Positions 24,368 through 35,879 are shown, counted from the first letter of the stretch. The stretch is 64,000 nucleotides of DNA from Rhizomys pruinosus (GCA_009823505.1 VZQC01005558.1:2147510-2211509), one strand, 5' to 3'. The notes: generated by a model from the sequence alone, not told the origin. Translations and numbers: made by a program.

Positions 24368-25073
24368 AAGGAAAATGCTGCAGGGCGCCTAGTGCCCAGC
24401 ATAAAGTTATTTTCTGTACATTAAATATGAAAAGACTGATGCTAAATCCATGTGCCCTGTCTAGAATAGTTGACTTTGCTTTGGGGATTTTTATAAGATG
24501 GGGGTGGGAATTAAAAGCTTATGTAACCAAACTGTTAACAATAGTTATCACTAGTTAGTGGGATTTGGGGTCACTTAGAAAGAAATTCATTAGTTAATAA
24601 GAGAATAACTAAAATAAATATTGCAAATTGATTATCTTCAGAAGAGACTCCGCAGTACCAATGGCAGTGCTGACTGCAGGCACTGCTCACTGCTTACAAC
24701 TGTTGTTTCTAAGTATCAGGAAGAATGTGGAGCCTGCAGCTATTTCTGGCTGGCCCAAAGCTGAGCTATATCTTACTCTGTGTGGGAGGATGGGTGTGTG
24801 AACCTCCAGGAATTTTGGAAGCCAGGTATCCTTCATCCGGGTTAACCCTCTCCTGTCGCATTACAGACACATTTACAACTGCAACTAAATATCGACAAAT
24901 AGGATTTTTTTTCTTCTTCCTTTCTAGTCTGGTTTCCAAAATGGACAAGGACCAAGTCTCAGGTAAACACCTCCTCTACCAGGCACGCTAAACAGCCAGG
25001 AGTCTCAAGTGTGCGGAGGGGCAACAAGACTACCCACATCTCAAGCACATCAGTATTTATAAACCATTCTACC
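24368..25073. other. Unique intergenic DNA
   Basis: No gene seen. The start (24,520-24,640) is AT-rich with several ATTA/TTAAT cores and carries no recognised repeat. Confidence 0.4.
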
Positions 25074-25084
25074 AGTTAGAAGGC

Positions 25085-25361
25085 GCGGCTGACAGGATAG
25101 CCTAGCAGTGTTAAGTAGCACTCAACTGCCTGCTGCAGAGGACCCGGGTTCAGATCCCCATGCACCCAATGGGAGTGCTAAAAACCGTCTCGTAACTCCA
25201 ATTTCCAGGTGTGAACTCCAGTTCTCAGGGGAAATCCGGATGCCTCTTCTGACCTCACGGCATACGAGTCAATTGCACGACTTGGGTGGCACAAAACCTA
25301 CTTGCATGACAGTTACAAATTCATACACATAGAAAATAAATAAAATTAAAAAAAAAAAACA
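25085..25361 (+). mobile_element. B3-type SINE with 11-bp target duplication
   Basis: The repeat agttagaaggc occurs at 25074-25084 and 25362-25372 and flanks a B3 copy ending in an AAATAAATAAAA tail. Compared with other copies, the body carries many small insertions ('cccatgcacccaatggg', 'cggcatacgagtcaattgcacgac'). Confidence 0.85.
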
Positions 25362-25372
25362 AGTTAGAAGGC

Positions 25373-25728
25373 CAACATGGACTCAAAAGTCTTTCAAGTT
25401 GAAAACATAACTGTCAACATGTGGACCATGCCCAGTCCAGCTCCGAGGTGTGTCCTCCAGGGCACCAAAGCTCCCAGAGCTGAAAGTGATTTGCTCTGCT
25501 CATCCTATGGACCCCGCCCAACTCCGGAAACCCAAAATTCACACCTCTATTTCACAGAAGAGGGAACTGAGAAGTTCAGTGAGTCCCTGGCCACTGGAGA
25601 ATCAGGATTACAGCTGTCCATGTCACAAAACCAGGTCACTCTAAAGCTGGATAAAAATTAAGTTATGGGAGGGAACAATTCAGTTAGTACAACTCTTGCT
25701 GTGTAATCATTAAGAGGCAGAGACAGAA
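25373..25728. other. Unique intergenic DNA
   Basis: A 94-codon frame (25,377-25,661) exists but has no recognisable domain, and its start context is not supported by anything nearby. I do not call it a gene. Confidence 0.4.
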
Positions 25729-25729
25729 T

Positions 25730-25805
25730 TCCTGGGATGTGCTGGCCAGACAGCCCAGCCTGATCATCAAGTTCTAGTTTATGAGAGACCCCTGTCTATA
25801 ACAAG
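25730..25805 (+). mobile_element. RSINE1-like fragment
   Basis: 'gtgctggccagacagcccagcctgatcatcaag', 'ccagt...'-type spacing and 'gagagacccctgtct' match the inner part of the SINE at 32,820. Confidence 0.5.
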
Positions 25806-26394
25806 CACAGTGGACAATGTCCTAAGGAAGGATGTCCAAGGATGGGCCTAGAGCCAAGTGACCCAGGCAGAAGCTCTGAATCTATGAGGCAGAGTAATCT
25901 TCCTGCTTTGAGTTGTTTCTTTGGAATATTTGTCACAGAGCCACTAAGTGTGGTCAGCACAGCTCCTTTCCTCCCCGTCATGACCTCCATGCCCTGCATC
26001 TGTTCTGGGTACCCTGCCAGGGCTTGTGCTTTCTGGAGCCCTTCCCAGGCCCCAGGTCCTCAGAAGGGCTTGTCTATCCTGTGTCCTTGGCTGCATCTCC
26101 AAAGGACCTTGTCACAATGTCAGTATTTATAGTATGTCTCAGAGAGGCCACTTAATGTTATACTTAGATACATAAATTGAAAAATTAAGTTCAAGCAATA
26201 GTGATCTCAAAGCACCTCTAAACGTGTCATGAAATCAATGCACCGAACCCATGTTTTACTCTTTGGAAAATGTCTTAAATCTTCATTTGAAACCCAGTGC
26301 AATGCTCTTCATAGTGAAAGTCATTATGTTGAGTCCTAGATGTCTCCCTGTGAGGAAAGTTAAGATTCCGGGGCTTTGGTAGAAGGCCACACTC
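25806..26394. other. Unique intergenic DNA
   Basis: No gene or repeat recognised. Confidence 0.4.
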
Positions 26395-26477
26395 TCAGAG
26401 CTATACTGATCCTCAGCTGATCAGCAGGGCTCTACCTGGTGTTTACCCAGCTGAGCTATGTCTCTAGTACCCCATTA

Positions 26478-26728
26478 ATGCTGAGCATGGTAGCACTCCC
26501 TGTAGCCCCAGCATTGGAGGAGGGCAGAAACAGGTAGAATCCTGGAGTTTGCTTGTCAGAATAGTAGTGCAATGAGTTCCAGGTTCAGTAAGGTGAAGCC
26601 AAGTATGGTGACACAAGCCTTTAGTCACACTACTTGGGAGGCAGAGGTAGGCAGATCTCTATGAGTTCAAAACTCACATACTGAGTTCCAGGTCAGCTGG
26701 GGCTACAAGGAGACACTCTTTCAAAAAA
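26478..26728 (+). mobile_element. Two B1-type SINEs, tandem
   Basis: A degraded copy (about 26,478-26,590) is followed by a better one (about 26,595-26,728: 'tggtgacacaagcctttagtc', 'gttccaggtcagctggggctac'). The tail of the second leads straight into the pentamer array. Confidence 0.7.
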
Positions 26729-27090
26729 GACCAAACCAAACCAAACCAAATCAAGCCAAGCCAAGCCAAACCAAACCAAACCAAGCCAAGCCAAGCCAAG
26801 CCAAGCCAAGCCAAGCCAAGCCAAGCCAAGCCAAGCCAAATCAAACCAAGCCAAGCCAAGCCAAGCCAAGCCAAACCAAACCAAACCAAGCAAACCAAAC
26901 CAAACCAAATCAAACCAAACCAAACCAAACCAAACCAAGCCAAGCCAAGCCAAACCAAACCAAGCCAAGCCAAGCCAAGCCAAGCCAAACCAAACCAAAC
27001 CAAACCAAACCAAGCCAAGCCAAGCCAAGCCAAGCCAAACCAAACCAAACCAAACAGAACCAAACCAAACAAAACCAAACCAAACAAAAC
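26729..27090. repeat. (ACCAA/GCCAA)n pentanucleotide array
   Basis: About 360 bp alternate blocks of AACCA and AGCCA units, with a few CAAAA units at the end. It begins exactly where the B1 A-rich tail is expected. A period of five leaves every frame open, giving a spurious 137-codon Leu/Trp/Phe/Gly frame on the minus strand. Confidence 0.95.
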
Positions 27091-27225
27091 AGGGGTGACC
27101 TATGCCTTTAATCCCAGCACTCAGGAGGCAGAAGTAGGTAAACCTTTATGAGATCAAGGTCAGCCTTCCAGGTAATTTCCAGGCTAGCTAGGGCTACTAG
27201 GAGACCCTGTCTCAAAACGGACCAA
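27091..27225 (+). mobile_element. B1 SINE
   Basis: 'gtgacctatgcctttaatcccagcactcaggaggc' through 'gagaccctgtctcaaaacgg'. It lies directly after the pentamer array. Confidence 0.8.
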
Positions 27226-27297
27226 ATAAGTAAGGTGGAAACCGATAGAGGAAAACAGTTAATACTGACCTCTGGCCTCTGCACATGCATGCAAGAG

Positions 27298-27298
<1 letters not shown>

Positions 27299-27374
<76 letters not shown>
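27299..27374. repeat. (CT)n(CA)n compound microsatellite
   Basis: About 42 bp of CT joined to about 32 bp of CA. It follows a SINE-like 'ctgacctctggcctctgcacatgcatg' remnant. Confidence 0.95.
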
Positions 27375-27375
<1 letters not shown>

Positions 27376-27376
<1 letters not shown>

Positions 27377-28085
27377 CACTCCAGGAATATCTTTCTTAGT
27401 TATTGTTTAGATATATCATAATTCGGGACACTGAGCTGTGTCCATGCCACATGCCTCTTCCTGTTCCCCAGAGCCCCCAGCTCAGGAGCAGGGCACTGGG
27501 CATTTCTTCCACATTGTGGGACAGGGTTTACAGAAGCTTTCCAGGGAGCTAGACACATGTAGAACAAATGTTGCAGCAGCAATTCCCTAGAAAAGAGAGA
27601 AGACAGGGTGACAGAAACAAGCCCTTCTGCAGCCAGCAGAGCAGAGGACGGCAAAGCCAGCCTTGGTGGGTCAGCTGTAGTCCACACCCCCAGGATCCTA
27701 GGACGTCCTCATGAAGCGGGTCCCTCTCCTCTGTCTATGGCAGTACACACACAAATGATGGTCTTTGCTGAGTAAAACTGGGGCGTTTAATCTTCATTTG
27801 CTTTTCTTCCTTCTATGAACAAAACCCAGTTAAATTCTTTATTTGTATAACCATAACGTGCAGAAATTCCACTGTGACTCCCAGCCACATCAGCACACTA
27901 CCATCGAACCTTGCAGCCCCTTCAGCCCTGACAAAACCTTGCCTGTGTAGTCAGCATTTTCCATACAGATGCTCCTCTTTTTGTCAATGCAGTTCTACAC
28001 TCCGAAAGCCTGTTTGCAAATGATACGTTAAGCCAATTAGGCTTCAATTTCTTATTGTGATCTGAAATTTATGCCAATAAGCTTT
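27376..28085. other. Unique intergenic DNA
   Basis: No gene or repeat recognised. Confidence 0.4.
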
Positions 28086-28089
28086 TGTC

Positions 28090-28182
28090 TCTTTTTTTCT
28101 CCCCAGTGTTAGAGACTGAGCCCAAGGCTTTGTGCAGTCACACAAGTGTTGTACCTGGAGCCGTGTCCCATTATCCAGCCTA
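28090..28182 (-). mobile_element. ID-type SINE, antisense
   Basis: 'ccagtgttagagactgagcccaaggctttgtgcag' and 'ccattatccagcc' match an antisense ID unit. Confidence 0.5.
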
Positions 28183-28858
28183 CCAGTAAGGCAGCACTAA
28201 CTCTTCCCTAACGGTGAAAGATAAAAGAACTGCTCCTAACACAAACACATGCTGACCTGGCTCCCCTCATTCCAGAAGGCCATGCCTCCATTTATCAAAT
28301 GTGTGCACCCAAAAGCTCGGGGTAGCTCTGACACCTTTCACGCTGTCCAGCCAGGCATGTCAGTCACTGCCTGTGAGGACAGCCCCTATCTTGGCAAGCC
28401 TCACCTATCTTGATTGAAATACCACCAGGGTGCCTTTATGTTCCCCTGCCTCCTCTCTGATCTCCTCACAGGGCTTGAATTCATCCACTCAAGATATGGC
28501 TTCAACCAAAGCACATGTTCTGACAAACATCTCCAGGTTCAACAACTTTAATACCTCAAAATGAAAATTTCACTAAAAATTAAAAGATTCATATCATTTC
28601 TGGATATTACAGTTTTTCATGAAAACACATGAGCTTTTGTTGATGCATTAAGGTCTTCTGAGATGTTATTGCTTAAATATCTGTGAACAATTTATATCAA
28701 ACATTCTATCCCCACAAATTTTACTTTTTTTTATCCTCCCCTGGTATTTATTTAAAGACATTAATATAAGCATATGTAGCATTATATATAAGTATATGTG
28801 ACATACAAATTCTCCTAGAATTTCTTTCATATGCTATACATATTAAAATTTATCTTTT
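28183..28858. other. Unique intergenic DNA
   Basis: No gene recognised. The last 250 bases are very AT-rich. Confidence 0.4.
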
Positions 28859-28861
28859 TTC

Positions 28862-29010
28862 ACCAGGCGTGGTGGCACACGCCTTTAATCCTAGCACTCG
28901 GGAGTCAGAGGCAGGCGGATCTTTGTGAGTTCAAGGCCAACCTGGTCTACAGAGTGAGTTCCAGGACAGCTGGGGCTACAGGGAGACCCTGTCTCGAAAA
29001 GACCAAAAAA
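28862..29010 (+). mobile_element. Young B1 SINE
   Basis: Well conserved: 'caggcgtggtggcacacgcctttaatcc', 'gttccaggacagctggggctacagggagaccctgtctcg', short A tail. CpGs are partly kept. Confidence 0.9.
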
Positions 29011-29149
29011 AATTATTTTTTGTATTTAAATTTTCATTTTTCTGCTCCTACTTGCTTACAATGTACATGTTCTCAAATCATTTGTTTATATTCTGACTAC
29101 TTTAATTTTTAACTATGTAAGAGATACTATTAATTCTATCCTCTTTTCA

Positions 29150-29282
29150 TAAATTTTATTACATTTTACATGTGTGAGAGAGGTCAGAGGACGTGTGGAG
29201 TTGGCTCTCTCCATCTTGTGTGTTGGGGGCTTGAACTCACACTTGGCTGCAAGCCCCTGCAGAGCTGTCTCACCAACTCCAT
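29150..29282 (-). mobile_element. B3A/RSINE-type SINE, antisense
   Basis: 'tgtgtgagagaggtcagaggacgtgtggagttggctctctcc', then 'ggggcttgaactcac' and 'gcagagctgtctcaccaac' follow the antisense B3A order. Confidence 0.6.
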
Positions 29283-29554
29283 CTTACCTCTCATTACTGT
29301 TGTGTTTTATTTGTTTCATGCCATTTTCTTTGTCTTGTCTATTGTGTATTTCTATCTAAGTGCATCTATATGTTTTATGATTTTTTAATAAAATAATAAG
29401 CACATGACACAAAACTAAAGTGTAAAACAAAAAATCAATAGCTTAGGAAAATGGACTTTAGTCATGGTCACTCTTTGCTGATTTACCAGCATCACATGGA
29501 TAAAATCATATAGGTAATATTAAAAGTATAGATCTTATTGCTTGACCTATGCAT

Positions 29555-29768
29555 ATGTTCAATCACACAAACATATTCACACAAAGCACATAGACATACA
29601 TGTACCCCCCACAGTCACATACATGCATATACATATACACATATGCAGACATATATGTACCCAGACATAAAGACACACATACAGATGTGTATACATGTAC
29701 ATAGACACATATATATACACACATATACACATATACATATACATGCACACACATGAATGCACATGGAT
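29555..29768. repeat. CA/TA-rich imperfect microsatellite
   Basis: About 210 bp of mixed CACATA/GACATA units. The Tyr/Cys/Val and His/Thr strings it encodes are artefacts. Confidence 0.9.
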
Positions 29769-29883
29769 TACTGAACACTAACTGCTAAACTAAATACTGT
29801 TATACATACAAAGCCCTCATGGAAAAATGCATTTTCACATCTTCTGTAATAGCTCATTAAAGTGGCTCTACATTTTTAACTTT

Positions 29884-29966
29884 ATATTATTTTATATATA
29901 TATATATATAGTTATATATACATAATATACACATGCATACATACATACATACATGCATACACATAT
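29884..29966. repeat. (TA)n and (CATA)n microsatellite
   Basis: A TA run at 29,893-29,911 is followed by a CATA/CATG run at 29,930-29,960. Confidence 0.9.
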
Positions 29967-30495
29967 CACTTGAATTGGAGGATTTTTTTTCTTCCTTAAA
30001 AGATATCATATTTTCCTTAAGGAAGTGCTCAAAGGTTCCTCCTTGGCAACCCCAACCATCAATCCTGCTCTTTTGCTCCACATTGGGGTCTTTCCTTCCC
30101 ATGGTCCCCCAAAATGAAGTTCAGTAAGCACATGCCCTCTCTTGATCCCCCTGCACTGGCCTCCATGATACAGCCTCTAAATTTTTAAAGCAAGCTTACT
30201 GTTTCTGTCAGCTTGAGGCCCAAAGGAAGGCCTGAGAGCCTCAGAGCAGCTCCTGCCTCTCCAGTACTCCTTTCCTTCTCATTCCCACCAGCATCACAGG
30301 TACCTGGAACTTGGCTCAGCCCTAATGAGCCATCAGTGCTACTCAGCTGTTAACTGGGGCTCAATCTGCACAGGTGTCCTGCTCTTTTACTGAACATTAC
30401 ACAGATTTCTAAAAATACACAATTTCCACCATGATGACATCATACAGACTGACCTCACTGTCCTAACTTTGTTGCTCTGCCTGCTGATCCCTCCT
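29967..30495. other. Unique intergenic DNA
   Basis: No gene or clear repeat recognised. Confidence 0.4.
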
Positions 30496-30499
30496 GGGC

Positions 30500-30770
30500 A
30501 TATGATGTGCAGGTGAAACCATAGAATAATAGAATGGTCCTTCTTTACCCTGGCTTCTCTCACTTAGTAATATGGCCCCCTTTCCTCCATGTCTTTTCTG
30601 GCTTGATGCTTCTCTATTTATGACCAAGTAATATTCCATAGTCTTGGGCCATAACATCCATCTTCATCCATTTATTGAAGGGCATATTTATTTCTAGTTT
30701 GGGGTAATTGTGAACAAGGATACCACAAACATTTGTGTGCAGGTGTTCAGATGGGCAAGTGTTAATTTAA
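30500..30770 (-). mobile_element. Old L1 ORF2 fragment, antisense
   Basis: 'cttctctcacttagtaatatggccccc', 'accaagtaatattccatag', 'tccatttattgaagggcat' and 'tttggggtaattgtgaacaagg' are the usual antisense C-terminal ORF2 landmarks of mammalian L1. It is strongly decayed. Confidence 0.7.
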
Positions 30771-31098
30771 TAATGCATAAATAAAGTGGAAGGGATCCTT
30801 AAGGCAGCAACACTTTGATAGTGTTAAGGGACACACACAATACTTCATACTTCTCTCAACCAACAGAATGCACCAGGAAGGAGCATGCTGACATGCACTG
30901 TGGACTTCATTTGGCAGTGAGGCCTCCATGTGAGATCATCCACTGAAACAAGCATGATGCAGGTCTCTCCAGCAGGGTCATATGTGGAGGACAGGGATGT
31001 GGGACTCTGCCCCAGCTCAAATTTACTGTGAATCTGAAACTTGTTTATTTAATGGGGAGAGAAATGTGCATGTATAGTCATGCCTACCAGGATATGTA

Positions 31099-31140
<42 letters not shown>

Positions 31141-31255
31141 AGTCAGAGGACAACTTGAGAAAGTTGGTTCTCTCTACCACATTGGTCCTGGGAATCAAAC
31201 TTAAACTTAGGTCACTAGTACCTTTACCGACTGATCTATTTCAACAGCCCCTAAA
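31099..31255 (-). mobile_element. B3A-type SINE, antisense, with (TG)n
   Basis: A TG tract of about 38 bp, then 'aagtcagaggacaacttgag', 'ggttctctctaccacattggtcctgggaatcaaac' and 'tttaccgactgatc' match an antisense B3A. Confidence 0.7.
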
Positions 31256-32109
31256 ACTATCCTTAAAACTGAGCCCATTAGCATGTGATTAAATAGTTCA
31301 AGGCCCTAGATGTCAGTTGTGTCCCCTCCTGCTCTTCATCATTTGTGATTCCCAGACTACCCACAGCTGTCAGGCTTGAGCTTAGGGATGGCGACAAGGC
31401 TGTCATGGGCTTCCCTATCCTTTAGATGCCCTTGAGTTCTCACATCTTGGCAACATCCCTCTGGCTCTGTGGTTCAAGTATAAGTAAGAATTTTAACTGA
31501 TAATCCTGAAACCATCCAACAGAGACAGAAACTCTACCCTGTGCCCAGAGTACATTGGGTCCCCTTCATACCATGGATCATCCTCACATTAGGGAACAGC
31601 ACCCCTTCTTGTGGACTAGGGAGCAGGTTCAGAGATGAGGCAACGTCCCCTGGGAAATGAAGCCATGAGGGATCAGTTCCAGAAACAACGCTGCTCTGAC
31701 TGCAAGCCTGCCCTCTGTTCAAGGCACCCCCAGCCACATCAGGGGGACAGCAACCTGAAAAGCTGATGAACAAAGAAAGTTGAGGAAGACCACAAAGCCA
31801 GCATTTCTTCTTCACAAACCTCAGGAAACAGACAGCACAGCTTTCACATTAAGCTTATGAAAGCTAGAGGTATTAGAGCAATGAACTCCCTAACAGTGGC
31901 CAGACTGGAGCCAAGACTTCAACCCAGTGCCCCCATTCTGAGTCTCCTGCTTGCCCAAGTGGTGACCTCAGGCGGCTCCAGTCTTCTTTAGAGTGGGCTA
32001 CCCTATCAAGCTGGTGTGCTTCCTTCATTCCATAGTTTGAAATAGTATTTCTCATCTCTCCACAATGGCCACCTCTCCTGAAATGAAAGAAAAATAAAAA
32101 AGGGGATTG
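31256..32109. other. Unique intergenic DNA
   Basis: No gene or repeat recognised in this stretch. Confidence 0.4.
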
Positions 32110-32520
32110 AAGACCACTCTTTGGAGTCTATAAATCCCATTGAAGTATTAACACAATGTATTAGGTCGCATTATAGTCAATTGTGCAGAAGACGAAACCT
32201 ATTCAACAACATTATTTAATGGCGTTTTGATGTGCGATTGGCCCGACATGATGATGAATGCAGGGACTGAGCAATAAAGCAGTACAGAAAGCAAACAGTT
32301 CTCCTGTGATGTTTATTTCCCAGGCTTAAATGAGCTTGGAGCTCTCGAGTGATTTGCCGTGACACGGGAATCCAATTGGAGTCTGGAATTACTGTAACTG
32401 TTTTCGGCTTGGGTGATTTAATCAGCAAATCTTCAATAGTGTAATATGCGTGTACTGAACTGACTCCAGGCTGAACAGTCTGATTTATACCCAGTACTCG
32501 CAGACAACCATTTGTGCAGA
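32110..32520. promoter_or_regulatory. Candidate distal enhancer / conserved non-coding element
   Basis: This is a repeat-free block about 25 kb upstream of SOX11. It holds SOX-like cores ('cacaatgt', 'caattgtg'), homeodomain cores ('tatttaatgg', 'gatttaatcagc', 'ctggaattactg') and several intact CpGs in otherwise AT-balanced DNA ('gatgtgcgattggcccgac', 'gatttgccgtgacacggg'). Such mixtures are common in developmental enhancers. No cross-species alignment was available, so conservation is inferred from composition only. Confidence 0.4.
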
Positions 32521-32821
32521 GCACACTAGCATCTGTCCGCCTGCATCTTTACAGTGCAGATGCCCACAGAAATGTGTCAGGACAGTTGAGGTCCAGGCTG
32601 TGTGTCAGCACACACAAACAAAGACACATGTACCCAAACGTGTGTGTGTGGGGCAGCTTGGTGGTGTTTCTGTATGATTTCTTAAATACTTTGACAGTCA
32701 TTCATTTGTTTGCAAATATATGAGCATACTTGTAATATGGCGGGTGTTATCCTAGACCCAAGAAAGTCTGTGAGGAAGGGGGTAGGGCTCCTGTAAACAT
32801 AGGTTAAGAATGACACTTTGG

Positions 32822-33001
32822 GGCCTGAGGAGACACTCAGTTGGTGAGGCCCTTGCTGTTCAGGACCTTAGAGCCCAAGTAAAAGCCAGCTTCGGAGCAC
32901 ATCTGTAGCTCCAGCCTCAAGGACTCTGGGGCTCACTGGCCAGCCAGTCTAGCTAGTCAGTAAGCTCTTCTCTCTGAGAGACCCTGTCTCAAAGATAAAG
33001 T
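32822..33001 (+). mobile_element. RSINE1-like SINE, left part
   Basis: 'ggggcctgaggagacactcagttgg', 'cactggccagccagtctagc', 'gagagaccctgtctcaaagataaag'. A B1 interrupts it; the right part resumes at 33,197. Confidence 0.7.
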
Positions 33002-33019
33002 AAAGAGTGGTTCAAGAAG

Positions 33020-33196
33020 GCTAGGTGTGGTGGCACACACCTTTAATCCCAACACTCAGAAGGCAGAAGCAGGCAGATCTCTGGGAGTTCAAGGCTAGCC
33101 TAGTCTACAAAGTGAGTTCTAGGACAGCTGGGGCTACAGGGAGACCCTATCTCAAAAAACAAAAACAAAAACAAAAACAAAAACAAAAAAACAAAA
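33020..33196 (+). mobile_element. B1 SINE nested inside the RSINE1-like SINE
   Basis: Flanked by 18-bp direct repeats at 33002-33019 and 33197-33214 (17 of 18 identical). The B1 body is clear and the tail is a CAAAAA repeat at 33,158-33,196. The repeats are host RSINE1 sequence, so the B1 inserted later. Confidence 0.9.
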
Positions 33197-33262
33197 AAAG
33201 AGTGGTTAAAGAAGACAGTCAGTATTGACCCCCAGCCTTCACAGACACACGCACACACACAG
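33197..33262 (+). mobile_element. RSINE1-like SINE, right part
   Basis: 'gaagacagtcagtattgacccccagccttcacagacac' followed by a CACG/CACA tail is the expected 3' end of the element interrupted at 33,001. Confidence 0.7.
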
Positions 33263-33595
33263 TTATATACCATACTCCAGATATACACAGACGACTTGGA
33301 GCATATGTCTGGTTGATGCTGTGTGAAGGCTCTCAGCCCTCTTGGAATGTGGGTCTCACAGCTCTGTGGTGGTGTCCAGCACTAAAACATCACTAATATT
33401 TATTATTATTACTTCTGCCTCACACCATCCACAAGCAGAATGCCCTCAGCTCCCAACCTCAGTGGACAGTAGCCACCCAATATCTCCTGGTTTTTAGTGC
33501 TGACAGTTAAAAACGTGGAGATAAAAAGCCTAGAAGATAGTGCTCAAAAAGAGTGGTCTTCTCTTTTCTGTTGATCATCCTGCCCACCCATCCCC
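33263..33595. other. Unique intergenic DNA
   Basis: No gene or repeat recognised. Confidence 0.4.
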
Positions 33596-33599
33596 CACA

Positions 33600-34540
33600 T
33601 ACATACCATAAACACACATATACACCTACACAAACAATATACATACACACCAGACACATATATGCACATGCATACCATAAACACACATATACACCTACAC
33701 AAACAATACACATACACACACAGACACATATATGCACATACATACCATAAACACACATATATACCTACACAAACAATACACATAGACACATAGACACATA
33801 TATGCACATACATACCATAAACACACATATACACACCATAAACACACATATACACCAACACAAACAATACACATACACACACAGACACATATTCGCACAT
33901 ACATACCATAAACACACATATACACCTACACAAACAATACACAGACACATATATGTACATACATACCATAAACACACATATACACCTACACAAACAATAC
34001 ACATACACACACAGACACATATACACACATACATACCATAAACACACATAAACACCTACACAAACAATACACATACACACACAGACACATATACACACAT
34101 ACATACCATAAACAAACATATACACCTACACGAACAATACACATACACACACAGACACATATGCACACATACATACCATAAACACACATATACACCTACA
34201 CGAACAATACACTTACACACACAGACACATATACTCACATACATACCAAAACAAACATATACACCTACACGAACAATACACATACACACACAGACACATA
34301 TATGCACATACATACCATAAACACACATATACACACCATAAACACACATATACACCTACACAAACAATACACATACACACACAGACACATATATGCACAT
34401 ACATACCATAAACACATATACACCTACACGAACAATACACATAGACACATAGACACATAGACACACATACATACCATAAACAAACATATACACCTACATG
34501 AACAATACATATGCAGACACAGACACATATATGCACATAC
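33600..34540. repeat. ~70-bp minisatellite, about 13-15 units
   Basis: A CA/TA-rich unit of about 70 bp recurs with a 'cataccataaacacacatat' anchor at roughly 33604, 33672, 33742, 33812, 33902, 33962, 34032, 34102, 34172, 34312 and 34402. Each unit also has 'acctacac(a/g)aacaatacac'. Two units carry an extra short internal repeat (near 33,836 and 34,336). The long Tyr/Cys/Val frames here are artefacts. Confidence 0.93.
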
Positions 34541-34569
34541 ATAAACATGCACACATGCACACATATACA

Positions 34570-34570
34570 G

Positions 34571-34606
<36 letters not shown>
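34570..34606. repeat. (AC)n microsatellite
   Basis: A pure AC run ends the minisatellite region. Confidence 0.95.
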
Positions 34607-34607
<1 letters not shown>

Positions 34608-35875
34608 GTCATGCACTGCTGAGCAGGTTCTCTGAGCTCTCAGACAGTCAGGGAAGAAGCACCAGTAGAGTTTGCTGTGCCGGAAGGCCTGTCTCCGTGG
34701 CCATGTCCCAGGGTGGTGTCCAGGCAGGAAGACCAACTTGACAAGCACCAGGACGATATTCTTGTCAAGCGTCACATAAGAATGCCTAATGTCATCCGAC
34801 ACACGTCTTTAGATGCTTAGTTTAACTTAAAGTGATCATCTTAAGCAACTAAGTTAAGTTTCTGCCAGCACAGCTGAATGGAGACTCAAAACAAAAACTA
34901 TATTGAATGACAGAAAAACAAGAAAAGTATGTTCTTATAACTGAATATGCAGTCACTGTATACAACAGGTAAATACCAAGGGACTTAAAAATTAAAGTTA
35001 AACATTCCTTCTCCTTCCCCCTCAATGAAAACAATGCAGAGGATTGTAAATGATTCCAAATGAAATTATCTTTGTAGAACTATGGTCTTGAAAACAGAAG
35101 TATCTTAAAATGACTTAATTTTGTAGGTGCAGTTATACATCACACCCCAGCTGTTCAATGGAGCAGTGCCTGATGATTTGGCTCTGTCTCTCCACATCTG
35201 TACCCATAGGAAATGACATCACATTCATCTACACTGTGGGGATCCTCCTGTGGGTAGTCTAGATACCGTTGGGTGAAAGCATATGCTACAGACTGTGACT
35301 TCTCATTCCATCTGGGAGTCCAAGATATACACAGAAAGCCTAGAAAACTGACGGGGTTAGTAAATTCTTTGATAGGCAGGTTGAAGTGCTTCGCAAGGAA
35401 GGTAACACTTAACTACTGGAAAAATAGTAGCTCCTTCAGTTTCTAGATGGAGCAAGAAACCAGAGACAGAAACACGTCAGGTCTGTGCCGCCTGGCCTCT
35501 GCGAGCATCTGCTCAAAGGGAGCATGTTAGCAATCACTATCCCATCAAGAACAGAAGGAGCAGGAGATGTCTGTGGAGGCAGTGGCAGAGCTCTGCAGGT
35601 GTGAGCATGTATTCACAAAGAGCCATGTGCAGTGCCCAAAAGGGCCTGGCCAGGTAGGAGAATCCAGGAAAGCCATAGCTTCAGGGCAGAGGGTCTGTAC
35701 CATGGCAGAGCATAGGGTTCTCAGCTGCTGAGGGGTTGCACTTTAGCTGTGACACAGCTGGACAATAAGCTCCTCCCTGAAGCACCTGTGTGTCCACACA
35801 GACCACACCTGTGACAGACATGGGTATTAGGGGGTTCCCTGCAGAAATAAAACTAACAACATGTAACTTTATATA
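34607..35875. other. Unique intergenic DNA
   Basis: No gene or repeat recognised. Confidence 0.4.
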
Positions 35876-35879
35876 TGCA

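Noticed and set aside
26674..27087. 137-codon Trp/Leu/Gly/Phe frame on the minus strand
   Set aside because: It is a translation of the pentanucleotide array. The period of five keeps all frames open.
33600..34540. CRISPR-like regular repeat spacing
   Set aside because: The array is a head-to-tail minisatellite without unique spacers, in a mammalian nuclear sequence.
33507..34602. Long Tyr/Cys/Val-rich and His/Thr-rich frames (up to 193 codons)
   Set aside because: They are produced by CA/TA-rich minisatellite units and are open in several frames at once.
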